Origin: Planotetraspora phitsanulokensis
GTDB lineage: Bacteria; Actinomycetota; Actinomycetes; Streptosporangiales; Streptosporangiaceae
Reading direction: 5' to 3'
DNA length: 64,000 bases
Assembly (NCBI RefSeq): GCF_016863295.1
Contig: NZ_BOOP01000044.1
Span: forward strand, 1-64,000
Each line of letters begins with the position of its first letter. Positions within the stretch are counted from its first letter, which is position 1. Below are positions 41,769 to 50,390 of this stretch, one piece after another. Both the position numbers and the translations under genes were made by a program. Under the pieces are notes generated by a model, which did not search any database, was not told where the DNA came from, and worked only from the letters and a program-made list of their open reading frames with translations.

Positions 41769-41809
41769 ACACTCGGGGGCGTGGTGGCGTGAGCCGTACA
41801 AGGAGGAAA

Positions 41810-41893
41810 ATGAAAGGAAAAAGTTCCGGGAAAAGTCGCACACCTGTGATGTACGGGGCGAGTGCGATTACAAATCGGTTTCGAAGGCTATGA
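41810..41893 (+). CDS. Possible 27-residue basic leader peptide before yajC-secDF
   Basis: An ATG at 41810 follows a very good Shine-Dalgarno, AAGGAGGAAA, and opens a 27-codon frame (MKGKSSGKSRT, VMYGASAITNRFRRL) ending at TGA 41893. The product is strongly basic and has no known relative. The local DNA is clearly AT-richer than the neighbours. It lies before the promoter region of yajC-secD-secF; it could be a small protein, a regulatory leader, or part of an RNA element. Supported only by ribosome site and open frame. Confidence 0.4.
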   Translation: MKGKSSGKSRTPVMYGASAITNRFRRL

Positions 41894-41929
41894 AACAGGA
41901 ACTTTCCCGCGAGCCGGAACGTGTGCTCG

Positions 41930-41959
41930 TTGCCGGGTCAAGAACGGCTCGCATACACT
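41930..41959 (+). promoter_or_regulatory. Candidate promoter for yajC-secD-secF
   Basis: TTGCCG (41930-41935), 18-bp spacer, TACACT (41954-41959), about 115 bases before yajC. It fits the housekeeping-sigma consensus. The surrounding 41769-42073 gap otherwise holds only the 27-codon ORF. Confidence 0.45.
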
Positions 41960-42073
41960 GCGTGGCTTGACTGGCCGCTTACGCCGACCCGTGTAGCGTC
42001 GCGGCGGCCACGTGGCAATGCGCATCAAACCTCCGGCGTCAGGCCGGTTAATCACGTAAGGAAGGGTGGCCCC

Positions 42074-42430
42074 GTGGGTAGCAACCCGCTTGGGACGTTC
42101 CTGCCGCTGATCTTGCTGGTAGTGGTCTTCTACTTCCTCTTGATCCGTCCGCAGCGAAAGCGGCAGCAGGAGCAGGTACAGATGCAGAACACTCTGGCTC
42201 CCGGCGCCCGCGTCATGACGACGACCGGGCTGTTCGGCACCGTGTCGGCGATTGAGGACGACGACGTCATCCTGGAGGTCGCGCCGGGTGTCGAGACCCG
42301 GTGGGTCAAGGCGGCGATCGGCCGTGTGATCCCGCCCGCGGAGGGAACCTCTGAGGAAGAGACCAGCTCGGTCGCCGACACCCCCGACACGACGCCGGGC
42401 GACGATGATTCGAGTAGCAAGCAGTCCTGA
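42074..42430 (+). CDS. yajC: Preprotein translocase accessory subunit YajC
   Basis: 118 residues from GTG 42074 (GGAAGGG upstream). One N-terminal helix (LGTFLPLILLVVVFYFLLIR), then PQRKRQQEQVQMQNTL, GARVMTTTGLFGTVSAIEDD and ILEVAPGVETRWVKAAIGRV, the YajC core; an acidic Ser/Thr tail follows. Part of the SecDF-YajC complex aiding Sec export. secD starts 42 bp downstream. Confidence 0.95.
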   Translation: MGSNPLGTFLPLILLVVVFYFLLIRPQRKRQQEQVQMQNTLAPGARVMTTTGLFGTVSAIEDDDVILEVAPGVETRWVKAAIGRVIPPAEGTSEEETSSVADTPDTTPGDDDSSSKQS

Positions 42431-42472
42431 GTAGGCTGATCGCACACCCTTTGACGAAAGAACTGACCACCA

Positions 42473-44245
42473 GTGGCCCCACCGACCAGTAGCCAGATCA
42501 AGCCGGGACGCACGCTCCTGGTACTTCTGGCGATCATTCTTGCCATGGGCGCGACGATCGCCCTGCAGAAGGCGTTCGTCCCGAAATTCGGCCTCGACCT
42601 GGCCGGCGGGACCACGGTGACGTTGTCGCCGGTCACACTCGACAACAAGCCACCGTCGGCCGAGAGCCTGGACCGCGCCGTCAGCATCATCCGGGCGCGC
42701 GTCAACGGCGGCGGCATCACGGACGCCGAAGTCGCCAAGGCGAACGGCAACATCGTGATCTCGCTGCCCGGCGTCGGACAGCGCGAGGCGGTGGCGCGTG
42801 TCGCGACCACCGCTGAGCTGCGGATGCGCCAGGTGCTCGCGGTTGCCTCGGCGACGAACCAGCCGGTCCAGATGCCGACGACGGCTCCCACGCCCAGCGG
42901 CTCGGGCGCTCCGAGCGCCACGCCCAGCGGGGGGGCTACGTCGACTCCCAGCGCGAGCGCGACTCCCGCGGGCAGGGCGCTGTCCTCGGCGCTCGCCGCT
43001 CCGTCGCCGTCCGCCCCCGCGGATCCCAAGGGCGGGGCGAAGGGCGACGACAAGGCCAAGGGCGACGACAAGGCCAAGAGCGACGCGGCGAAGGCCGAAT
43101 CCACCCCGACCCCGCCGCCGCCGGGTCCAGGCGACACAGCGGACCCGCTGGCCGGCCAGGACACCACCGGCATCGACCCGGCTCTGCTGACGCAGTTCCG
43201 CGACATCGACTGCACCGCCAAGAACCGCGGCCAGGGCGTCGCCGACGATCCGAACAAGCAGATCGTGGCGTGCAGCGACGACGGGACGGCGCGCTACATC
43301 CTCGACAAGGCGGCCGTGCAGGGCACCGAGATCAGCGGGGCCTCGGCGGGCACCGACTCGACGACGGGTGAATGGATCGTCCAGGTCAACTTCAAGTCCA
43401 AGGGCGCCACGGAGTTCGCGGACATCACCCGGCGGATCACCACGCTGCCGGCGCCGCGCAACCAGCTGGCGAACGTGCTCGACGGCGTCGTCATCGTGGC
43501 TCCCACGATCGAGGAGGCCATCCCGGGAGGAAGCGCCCGGATCTCCGGCAACTTCACCCAGTTGACCGCCAACGACCTCGCCGACCAGCTCAAGTACGGC
43601 GCGCTGCCGCTGAAGTTCAAGCAGAGCGAGGTCGTGTCCGTCTCCTCGACGCTGGGCCAGGACCAGCTCAGGGGTGGTCTGATCTCGGGCGCGATCGGCC
43701 TTCTGGTGGTCGTGCTCTACCTGCTGCTCTACTACCGCGGCCTCGGCCTGATCGGTGTGGCCAGCCTCGGGGTGGCCACGGTGATCACCTACTCGACGGT
43801 GGTGCTGCTGAGCCACAACGCCGGTTTCCGGCTCTCGCTGCCGCACATCATCGGCCTCGTGGTCTCGATCGGCATCACGGCGGACTCGTTCATCGTCTAC
43901 TTCGAACGCATCCGTGACGAGATCAAGGAAGGCCACCGCACGTTGCGATCGGCCGTCGAGGTCGCCTGGCGGCGCGCGAGACGGACGATCCTCGTGGCGG
44001 ACGCGGTCATGTTCATCGCGGCGATCGTTCTGTACTTCCTCGCGGTCGGCGGCGTGGCGGGCTTCGCGTTCGCGATGGGCCTGACCACACTGATCGACAT
44101 CGTGGTCGTCTTCCTCTTCACCAAGCCGCTGATGTCGCTGGTGGCGAGGTTGAGGTTCTTCGCGAAGGGCCACAAGCTGTCCGGACTCGACGCGGAGCGC
44201 ATGGGCCGTACGAGCCCCGCCGAGCAGACCCTGCAGGAGGCGTGA
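42473..44245 (+). CDS. secD: Protein translocase subunit SecD
   Basis: 590 residues, RND-type, six membrane helices. N-terminal helix LLVLLAIILAMGATIAL, then KFGLDLAGGTTVTLSPV (D1 motif), P1 head domain, C-terminal helices with RGGLISGAIGLLVVVLYLLL, SLPHIIGLVVSIGITADSFI and FERIRDEIKEGHRTLRSAVE. With SecF it uses proton motive force to pull substrates outside the membrane. Unusual is a low-complexity insert at about 135-222 (Ala/Ser/Thr/Pro, then GDDKAKGDDKAKSD, then PTPPPPGPGD) inside the outer P1 region. GTG start; stop overlaps secF. Confidence 0.96.
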   Translation: MAPPTSSQIKPGRTLLVLLAIILAMGATIALQKAFVPKFGLDLAGGTTVTLSPVTLDNKPPSAESLDRAVSIIRARVNGGGITDAEVAKANGNIVISLPGVGQREAVARVATTAELRMRQVLAVASATNQPVQMPTTAPTPSGSGAPSATPSGGATSTPSASATPAGRALSSALAAPSPSAPADPKGGAKGDDKAKGDDKAKSDAAKAESTPTPPPPGPGDTADPLAGQDTTGIDPALLTQFRDIDCTAKNRGQGVADDPNKQIVACSDDGTARYILDKAAVQGTEISGASAGTDSTTGEWIVQVNFKSKGATEFADITRRITTLPAPRNQLANVLDGVVIVAPTIEEAIPGGSARISGNFTQLTANDLADQLKYGALPLKFKQSEVVSVSSTLGQDQLRGGLISGAIGLLVVVLYLLLYYRGLGLIGVASLGVATVITYSTVVLLSHNAGFRLSLPHIIGLVVSIGITADSFIVYFERIRDEIKEGHRTLRSAVEVAWRRARRTILVADAVMFIAAIVLYFLAVGGVAGFAFAMGLTTLIDIVVVFLFTKPLMSLVARLRFFAKGHKLSGLDAERMGRTSPAEQTLQEA

Positions 44246-45348
44246 TGCCGGGTGTTATCAGCCGCCTCTACCGCGGCGACATCAACATCGACTTCGTCGG
44301 CAAGCGCAAGACCTGGTACGGCCTGTCGGCCTTCCTGCTGGCCGTGTCGATCCTCGGGCTCGTCCTCCACGGACTGAACCTCGGTGTCGAGTTCAGGGGC
44401 GGATCGGTCTTCGACTTCGCCCGTACGCCCGGGTCGACCGTGGAACAGGTCCGGTCGGCCGTCTCGGACGCCGGCCCGCACCAGGTGATCGTCCAGCAGG
44501 CCGGCCAGAAGAACTGGCGGGTCACGACGGAGAGCCTGGACGTCGCAGAGGTGTCCACGGTTCAGAAGGCGGTCGCGGCGGAGTTCAAGATCCCTGAGGC
44601 GCAGGTCAGCTCTCAGGTGATCGGCGCCACGTGGGGCGGTGAGGTCTCGCAGAAGGCATGGCTGGGCCTCGCGGTCTTCATGATCGCGATCCTGCTGTAC
44701 CTCTCCGTGGCCTTCGAGTGGCGGATGGCGCTCGCGGCCGTCGTGGCCCTCGTGCACGACCTCGTGATCACGGCGGGCATCTACGCCTGGTCGGGCTTCG
44801 AGGTCACCCCGGCGACGATGCTGGGCTTCCTGACGATCCTCGGTTATTCGCTGTACGACGCGGTCGTGGTCTTCGACATGATCAAGGAGGTGACGGGCAA
44901 GCTCGGGACGTCGGCCAAGATGACCTACACCCAGGCAGCGAACAACGCCCTCAGTCACACCCTGATCCGGTCGCTGAACACCTCGCTCGTCGCGATCCTG
45001 CCCGTGGCCGCGATCCTGTTCATCGGGACCACGCTGCTCGGCGCGGGCACGCTGAAGGACCTGTCGCTTGCCCTGTTCGTCGGAATGATCGTCGGCACCT
45101 ACTCCTCGCTGTGCGTCGCCACACCGATCCTGGTGACGTTGAAGGAGCGGGAACCGCAGTGGCAGGCGCTCGCCAGGCGCGTCGCGGCCCGGCAGGTCTC
45201 CGCCGCCAAGGCGGCTGCGGCGGCCGCGGGCGGGAGCCGTACGGGCAAGGAGCCCGTCGTGGCGGGATCCCAGAACGGTACGGGCACTCAGACCGGGCAG
45301 GGCACTCAGAACGGCGCCGTGTCCGGCAAGCAGCGCAAGAAGCGCTAG
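44245..45348 (+). CDS. secF: Protein translocase subunit SecF
   Basis: 367 residues from ATG 44245, which overlaps the secD TGA (TGATG); AGGAGG lies 4 nt upstream, and GTG 44242 is too close to it. Six helices: FVGKRKTWYGLSAFLLAVSI, LGVEFRGGSVFDF (family motif), then the membrane block with VTPATMLGFLTILGYSLYDA, VVVFDMIKE and NTSLVAILPVAAILFIGTTL. The last 65 residues form a cytoplasmic Ala/Gly/Thr/Gln-rich tail ending in basic residues (KQRKKR). A terminator hairpin follows. Confidence 0.96.
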   Translation: MPGVISRLYRGDINIDFVGKRKTWYGLSAFLLAVSILGLVLHGLNLGVEFRGGSVFDFARTPGSTVEQVRSAVSDAGPHQVIVQQAGQKNWRVTTESLDVAEVSTVQKAVAAEFKIPEAQVSSQVIGATWGGEVSQKAWLGLAVFMIAILLYLSVAFEWRMALAAVVALVHDLVITAGIYAWSGFEVTPATMLGFLTILGYSLYDAVVVFDMIKEVTGKLGTSAKMTYTQAANNALSHTLIRSLNTSLVAILPVAAILFIGTTLLGAGTLKDLSLALFVGMIVGTYSSLCVATPILVTLKEREPQWQALARRVAARQVSAAKAAAAAAGGSRTGKEPVVAGSQNGTGTQTGQGTQNGAVSGKQRKKR

Positions 45349-45364
45349 TCGTCCGGACGCTGAA

Positions 45365-45400
45365 AGCGCCCCCGCCGCCCGCACGGGCAGCGGGGGCGCT
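45365..45400 (+). terminator. Hairpin terminator after secF
   Basis: AGCGCCCCCGC (45365-45375) / GCGGGGGCGCT (45390-45400), perfect 11-bp stem, with an inner GCCCG/CGGGC pairing. Followed by GCTGTTT. Confidence 0.8.
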
Positions 45401-45509
45401 GCTGTTTCCGGGGGTCACGGCGGGTGTTGCCGGTCGCGCAGCCGGCGCGGCCGGCTTCCGTCGGTGCACAGCCGGCTCGGCGGACGCGGATCGTTCGCCC
45501 GATGTGCTC

Positions 45510-45515
45510 TAGGGT
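45510..45515 (+). promoter_or_regulatory. -10 box (TAGGGT) for leaderless apt mRNA
   Basis: TAGGGT ends 7 nt before GTG 45523; no Shine-Dalgarno there. Confidence 0.45.
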
Positions 45516-45522
45516 GGGCGTC

Positions 45523-46029
45523 GTGACTGACTGGAGCGCCCTGATCAGGGACATTCCTGACTACCCGAAGCCGGGGGTCGTGTTCAAGGACATCACCCCG
45601 CTCCTGGCCGACCACACGGCGTTCACGCAGGTCGTGGATGATCTGGCGGACGGCCTGGCCTTCGACAAGGTGGTCGGCATCGAGGCGCGGGGGTTCATCC
45701 TCGCCGCGCCGGTCGCCTACCGGAGCGGCGCCGGGTTCGTCCCTGTGCGGAAGAAGGGCAAGCTGCCGGCCGCGACTCTCGAGGCCTCCTACGATCTCGA
45801 GTACGGCTCGGCGGTCATCGAGGTGCACGCGGACGCCTTCGCACCCGGCGAGCGGGTTCTGATCGTCGACGACGTGCTGGCCACGGGAGGAACCGCCGAG
45901 GCGACCGTGGAACTGGTCAGGCGGGCGGGCGCGGAAGTGGCCGCGCTGTCGTTCCTGATGGAGCTGTCGTTCCTGTCCGGACGGGACCGGCTGCCCGGCC
46001 TCGAGGTCCGTACGCTGCTGAGCGTGTGA
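45523..46029 (+). CDS. apt: Adenine phosphoribosyltransferase
   Basis: 168 residues from GTG 45523. Salvages adenine with PRPP to AMP. IRDIPDYPKPGVVFKDITPL at the N-terminus, VVGIEARGFILAAPVAYRSG, the hood region FVPVRKKGKLPA, and the PRPP loop VLIVDDVLATGGTAEATVEL. Standard bacterial length. It sits between secF and rel as in other actinobacteria but seems to have its own leaderless promoter, with the secF terminator upstream. Confidence 0.95.
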   Translation: MTDWSALIRDIPDYPKPGVVFKDITPLLADHTAFTQVVDDLADGLAFDKVVGIEARGFILAAPVAYRSGAGFVPVRKKGKLPAATLEASYDLEYGSAVIEVHADAFAPGERVLIVDDVLATGGTAEATVELVRRAGAEVAALSFLMELSFLSGRDRLPGLEVRTLLSV

Positions 46030-46134
46030 GCACGGTGCGGAGCCGCCGTGGGGCAGGCCGGTAAGCAGGCGGATCAGGGGCACCGGCATCCGCCGTGCGG
46101 CGGGCCTGGCGGCCGGCGAAGCGCGGCCGGGAGC

Positions 46135-46215
46135 GGGCGGCGGATCACGGCCGGAAATGGACGGCGGGTCACGGCCGGGAAAGGGCTGCGGATCACGGCC
46201 GTGAACAGGCGGCGG
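46135..46215 (+). repeat. 24-bp tandem repeat upstream of rel
   Basis: Three units (46135-46158, 46159-46182, 46183-46206) and a 9-bp fourth start, period 24, core GGATCACGGCCGG-AAA with a few substitutions each. It is in the 244-bp apt-rel gap, which holds no supported gene; an ORF across it merely encodes repeated GRRITAG. A small hairpin GTGCTG-TGG-CAGCAC (46219-46233) follows. Confidence 0.75.
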
Positions 46216-46236
46216 AGAGTGCTGTGGCAGCACGGA

Positions 46237-46242
46237 TACACT
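46237..46242 (+). promoter_or_regulatory. Possible -10 (TACACT) for rel
   Basis: TACACT, 31 bases before the rel GTG; no clear -35. The 24-bp repeats end about 22 bases upstream. Confidence 0.3.
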
Positions 46243-46273
46243 GAGGAATCTGGACTCGACGTGAGGAGTCTGT

Positions 46274-48637
46274 GTGCCCCGTGATGTGGTCGTGCCTGAC
46301 AGCGCGCGGGCTGGACGCGGGACCGACCCGCGCGACGCCCCCGAGCCGGCCGATGTGCCCGCTGACGCGGTGCCCGACGCATCGGGGGGCGCGGAAGAGA
46401 GACCGGCGCCGGCCGTACGACGGCGGCTGACCCGGTTCGGGGGGCAATGGGGTGCTATGAATCCGGTGCTGGAGCCGCTGTTCAAGACGGTCCGGGCGAC
46501 CCATCCCAAGTCCGACCTGCGCCTGATCGAGCGCGCCTACGACATGGCCGCCTACCACCACCGCGACCAGAAGCGGAAGAGCGGCGACCCGTACATCACC
46601 CACCCGCTGGCCGTGGCGAGCATCCTGGGCGAGCTGGGGACCGACGACGAGACCCTGTGCGCCGCCCTGCTGCACGACACCGTCGAGGACACCGCCTACA
46701 GCCTCGACGAATTACGAGCCGATTTCGGCGACAACATCGCGCTGCTCGTCGATGGTGTGACCAAGCTGGACAAGGTCAAGTTCGGTGACGCCGCGCAGGC
46801 CGAGACCGTCAGGAAGATGGTCGTCGCGATGTCCCGCGACATCCGGGTCCTGGTCATCAAGCTCGCCGACCGGCTGCACAACATGCGCACCATGCGGTAC
46901 ATGCCGGAGCACAAGCGGCAGCAGAAGTCCCGGGAGACGCTCGAGATCTTCGCGCCTCTGGCTCACCGACTTGGCATGAACACCATCAAGTGGGAGCTGG
47001 AGGACCTCGCGTTCGCCATGCTCTATCCGAAGCGGTACGACGAGATCGCCCGGATGGTGTCGGAACGGGCGCCCAGGCGTGACCTGTTCCTGCAGGAGGT
47101 CATCGAGAAGGTCTCCGCGGAGCTGCGCGAGGCCAAGATCAAGGCGACCGTGCGCGGGCGGCCGAAGCACTACTACTCGATCTACCAGAAGATGATCGCC
47201 AAGGACGTGGCGTTCGACGACATCTACGACCTGGTCGGCATCAGGGTGCTCGTCGACACGGTCCGCGACTGTTACGCGGCACTCGGCACGATCCACGCGC
47301 AGTGGCGGCCCGTGCCCGGGCGGTTCAAGGACTACATCGCCATGCCCAAGTTCAACATGTACCAGTCGTTGCACACGACGGTCATGGGGCCCGAGGGCAA
47401 GACGATCGAGCTGCAGATCCGTACGAGGGCGATGCACAACCGCGCCGAGTACGGCGTGGCCGCCCACTGGAAGTACAAGGAGGAGACGAACGGCTCCGGG
47501 CCCGCCAAGGCCAAGCAGGTCAACGACATGGCCTGGTTGCGGCAGCTGCTCGACTGGCAGAAGGAGACCTCCGACCCGGGTGAGTTCCTGGAGTCGCTGC
47601 GCTTCGACCTGTCGGTGTCCGAGGTGTTCGTCTTCACGCCGCGGGGGCAGGTGATCGCCCTTCCCGAGGGCGCCACGCCCGTGGACTTCGCGTACGCCGT
47701 GCACACGGAGGTGGGCCACCGCTGCATCGGCGCCCGTGTGAACGGGCGGCTGGTGCCGCTGGAGTCCCGGCTCGGCAACGGGGACACGGTCGAGATCTTC
47801 ACCTCGAAGTCGCCGGACGCGGGGCCGTCCCGTGACTGGCTGAAGTTCGTCAAGAGCGGCCGAGCCCGGAACAAGATCCGTCAGTGGTTCTCCAAGGAGC
47901 GCAGGGAGACCGCGATCGAGGCCGGCAAGGAGGCCATCGGGCGGGCGATGCGCAAGCAGGGCCTGCCGCTCCAGCGCCTTATGTCCGGCGAGGCGCTTCT
48001 CGCCCTCGCCCGCGATCTGCGTTACCCCGACGTGTCGGCGCTGTACGCGGCCGTGGGGGAGGGCCACGTCGCGGCCCAGTCCGTCGTTCAGAAGCTCGTA
48101 CAGGCGCTGGGAGGCGTCGAGGGGGCTGAGGAGGACCTGGCGGAGGCCGCGGTCCCCACGAGGCTCAAGGGCCGTCCCAGGGGCAACTCGAACGCCGGCG
48201 TCATGGTGGCGGGCGACCCGGACGTCTGGGTGCGGCTGTCTCGATGTTGCATGCCGGTACCCGGCGACGACATCGTCGGATTTGTCACCCGAGGGCATGG
48301 AGTTTCCGTACATCGGACGAACTGTCCGAACGTGGACCAGTTGAGTGCCCAGGCGGATCGTCTGGTGCAGGTGTCATGGTCGCCGCAGGACGATTCGCTG
48401 TTCCTGGTCGCGATCCAGGTGGAGGCGCTGGACAGGCCTCGCCTGCTGTCCGACGTCACCCGGACGTTGTCGGACCACCACGTGAACATCCTGTCGGCGT
48501 CGGTGGCGACCTCCCGGGACCGGGTGGCCGTCAGCAAGTTCACCTTCGAGATGGGCGACCCCAAGCACCTCGGACACGTCCTCAAGGCCGTCCGGACCAT
48601 CCAAGGCGTCTACGACGTCTACCGCGTCACCAACTGA
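46274..48637 (+). CDS. rel: Bifunctional (p)ppGpp synthetase/hydrolase Rel
   Basis: 787 residues, as in other actinobacterial Rel proteins, with a 50-residue Ala/Asp/Pro N-terminal extension. HD hydrolase domain: [20 protein letters not shown] and LLHDTVEDT. Synthetase domain: [77 protein letters not shown]. Zinc-finger/helical region with [19 protein letters not shown], and C-terminal ACT ([20 protein letters not shown]). Both catalytic sites look intact. GTG start after GAGGAG. The downstream convergent gap holds GATCATG repeats. Confidence 0.97.
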   Translation: MPRDVVVPDSARAGRGTDPRDAPEPADVPADAVPDASGGAEERPAPAVRRRLTRFGGQWGAMNPVLEPLFKTVRATHPKSDLRLIERAYDMAAYHHRDQKRKSGDPYITHPLAVASILGELGTDDETLCAALLHDTVEDTAYSLDELRADFGDNIALLVDGVTKLDKVKFGDAAQAETVRKMVVAMSRDIRVLVIKLADRLHNMRTMRYMPEHKRQQKSRETLEIFAPLAHRLGMNTIKWELEDLAFAMLYPKRYDEIARMVSERAPRRDLFLQEVIEKVSAELREAKIKATVRGRPKHYYSIYQKMIAKDVAFDDIYDLVGIRVLVDTVRDCYAALGTIHAQWRPVPGRFKDYIAMPKFNMYQSLHTTVMGPEGKTIELQIRTRAMHNRAEYGVAAHWKYKEETNGSGPAKAKQVNDMAWLRQLLDWQKETSDPGEFLESLRFDLSVSEVFVFTPRGQVIALPEGATPVDFAYAVHTEVGHRCIGARVNGRLVPLESRLGNGDTVEIFTSKSPDAGPSRDWLKFVKSGRARNKIRQWFSKERRETAIEAGKEAIGRAMRKQGLPLQRLMSGEALLALARDLRYPDVSALYAAVGEGHVAAQSVVQKLVQALGGVEGAEEDLAEAAVPTRLKGRPRGNSNAGVMVAGDPDVWVRLSRCCMPVPGDDIVGFVTRGHGVSVHRTNCPNVDQLSAQADRLVQVSWSPQDDSLFLVAIQVEALDRPRLLSDVTRTLSDHHVNILSASVATSRDRVAVSKFTFEMGDPKHLGHVLKAVRTIQGVYDVYRVTN

Positions 48638-48659
48638 CCCCCTCGGCTTGTGCTTGTAG

Positions 48660-49080
48660 GTGATCATGCACTGCGGACGTACGCAGGTCGTTGAGGTGAT
48701 GCTCAGTCCGTACGTGGGGTCGTTGCGCGAGCCTGGTCGGCGTGGTGCCGCCGCGACATCAGGGCAGGCGACCGATGGCGGCACTCGGGCTGTGAGGTCT
48801 ATGGCCACAGTGGCGACGATCCGTGGCAAGCCGTCTTGGGTGGCCGAGTCCTGATGCAGGACTGGCGATCTCGCTTGAGCGCTCCCATGCACGTTGCGGC
48901 CGTCCCCCCGTGCATGATCACGAAAGACGTAACCGCAGGTCAACGGTGGTTACGTCGAAAGTGTTCATGATCACAAACCGGGGGAGGCCGGCTCGTGACA
49001 CCTTTACACGAACCCGGGCATGATCACACCCAAGGTCGGAGCAGGTCAGCGGCACCTTCTCCGAACTTGGGTGTGATCAC
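48660..49080. repeat. GATCATG repeat cluster 3 in the rel-DUF349 gap
   Basis: The 463-bp convergent gap holds no supported gene. Full minus units: tail GCAGGTCAA 48935-48943 with head 48965-48974; tail GCAGGTCAG 49041-49049 with head 49071-49080, both with 21-bp spacers. Heads without a good tail: 48660-48669 (plus), 48912-48921 and 49018-49027 (minus). The stretch 48690-48900 shows nothing recognisable. Confidence 0.75.
49021..49079. terminator. Large hairpin made of opposed repeat heads between rel and the DUF349 gene
   Basis: Left arm 49021-49041 (starts TGATCACACCCAAGG) pairs with right arm 49059-49079 (ends CTTGGGTGTGATCA): 21 bp with one mismatch, loop 17. It ends 22 bases from the DUF349 stop and is symmetrical, so it can end transcription of both convergent genes. 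Confidence 0.7.
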
Positions 49081-49100
49081 GCACAAACGGGGCGTCGTCG

Positions 49101-50330
49101 TCAGGAGAACTCGGCCAGGGTGCGCTCGGCTTCCTCGAGCCAGGAACGCCGGGCGGCCAGAGCTTCCTCGGCCTCCTTGACGTCCTTGTCCCTGCCGCCG
49201 GCCCGGGCCTTGGACAGGCGCGTCTCGAGCTGCTCGATCGAGCGGCGGAGCTGGTTGACCGTGTCCTGGGCGCGAGCGCGGGCTTCGGGGTTCGAGCGCT
49301 TCCACTCGTTCTCCTCGGCCTTGCGGACGGCGTCCTCGACGCGGCGCAGGCCGCCCTCGAGCTTGTCCCGCATCTCTCGCGGCACAGGTCCGGCGGCTTC
49401 CCAGCGCTCCAGGAGGTTCCGGAACGCGCTGCGGGCCGTACGGGCGTCGGTGACGGGCAGGAGCCGCTCGGCCTCGACCAGCAGGGCCTCCTTGACCTCC
49501 GCGTTGGCCGCGAACGACGCGTCGCGCTCGGCGAAGACCGCCGACCTCGCGTGGAAGAACTGGTCCTGGGCGGCCTTGAACCGGCCCCAGAGCTCGTCCT
49601 CGGCCTCGCGGGAGGCGCGCCCGGCGGCCTTCCACTGCCGCATCAGCTCGCGGTAGGCCGCTGCCGTCGCGTTCCAGTCGGTCGAGGACGCCAGCGTCTC
49701 GGCCTCCGTGACGATCCGCTCCTTGGAGCTGCGGATGGCGTCGCGCTGCTCGTCGAGGGACGAGAAGTAGGCCTTGCGCCGCTTCGCGAAAGCCGTACGG
49801 GCGGCGGACAGGCGCTTCCACAGGGTGGCCTCGGTCGCCCGGTCGATGCGCTCGGCGGCCTTCCACTCGTCGATGAGCTGCCGTAGGCGCTCGCCGCCGG
49901 ACTTCCAGTGCGTGGCGTCCTCGGCGATGCGCTCGGCCTCGGCGACGATCCGCTCCTTGGTCTCCCGGGCCTGGACGCGAGCCTGGTCGCGGGCGGCCCT
50001 GACCTCCTCCCGGCGCTTGCCGACGATCTCGGTCAGCGCCGCGAGGCGGTCCTGGAGGGACGCGAGGTCGCCGATGGCGTGCGCCTCCGCGACCGCCTCC
50101 CGCAGCTTCGCGATGTTCGACTCGGCCTGAGCGGGCGCCAGGTCGGTGCCCTTCACCCGCTGCTCCAGAAGCTGGACCTGCCCGGCTAGCTCGTCGAACT
50201 TCCGGCGGTAGTAGGCCAGAGCCTCTTCAGGCTCGCCGGCCTGCCAGGACCCGACGGCCCGTTCTCCCTCAGCCGTACGCACGTAGACGGTGCCGTCAGC
50301 GTCTACCCGGCCCCACGGGTCGGTGGTCAC
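49101..50330 (-). CDS. DUF349-domain protein
   Basis: 409 residues from GTG 50330 (GGGAGGA, 4 nt upstream). N-terminal TDPWGRVDADGTVYVRTAEG block, then long charged coiled helices built of about four DUF349 repeats, each with a W at the core: EDATHWKSGGERLRQLIDEW, LASSTDWNATAAAYRELMRQ, TDARTARSAFRNLLERWEAA and the last helical part VNQLRRSIEQLETRLSKA. No enzyme motif, cytoplasmic. Proteins of this type are conserved in actinobacteria next to rel and the cyclophilin gene; function unknown. Confidence 0.9.
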   Translation of the reverse strand: MTTDPWGRVDADGTVYVRTAEGERAVGSWQAGEPEEALAYYRRKFDELAGQVQLLEQRVKGTDLAPAQAESNIAKLREAVAEAHAIGDLASLQDRLAALTEIVGKRREEVRAARDQARVQARETKERIVAEAERIAEDATHWKSGGERLRQLIDEWKAAERIDRATEATLWKRLSAARTAFAKRRKAYFSSLDEQRDAIRSSKERIVTEAETLASSTDWNATAAAYRELMRQWKAAGRASREAEDELWGRFKAAQDQFFHARSAVFAERDASFAANAEVKEALLVEAERLLPVTDARTARSAFRNLLERWEAAGPVPREMRDKLEGGLRRVEDAVRKAEENEWKRSNPEARARAQDTVNQLRRSIEQLETRLSKARAGGRDKDVKEAEEALAARRSWLEEAERTLAEFS

Positions 50331-50390
50331 CGCGTCCTCCCGCACTTGAATCAGCCCTCCAGGGCCCGAAATGCCCTTGGTTGTATTACG

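Noticed and set aside
46048-46284. 78-codon ORF over the 24-bp repeats before rel
   Set aside because: It consists of the translated repeat (GRRITAG), has no good ribosome site and overlaps the rel promoter and start.
48660-49023. Short ORFs in the rel-DUF349 gap
   Set aside because: Frames run through repeat heads (for example VIMH-type peptides), lack ribosome sites and show no known domain.
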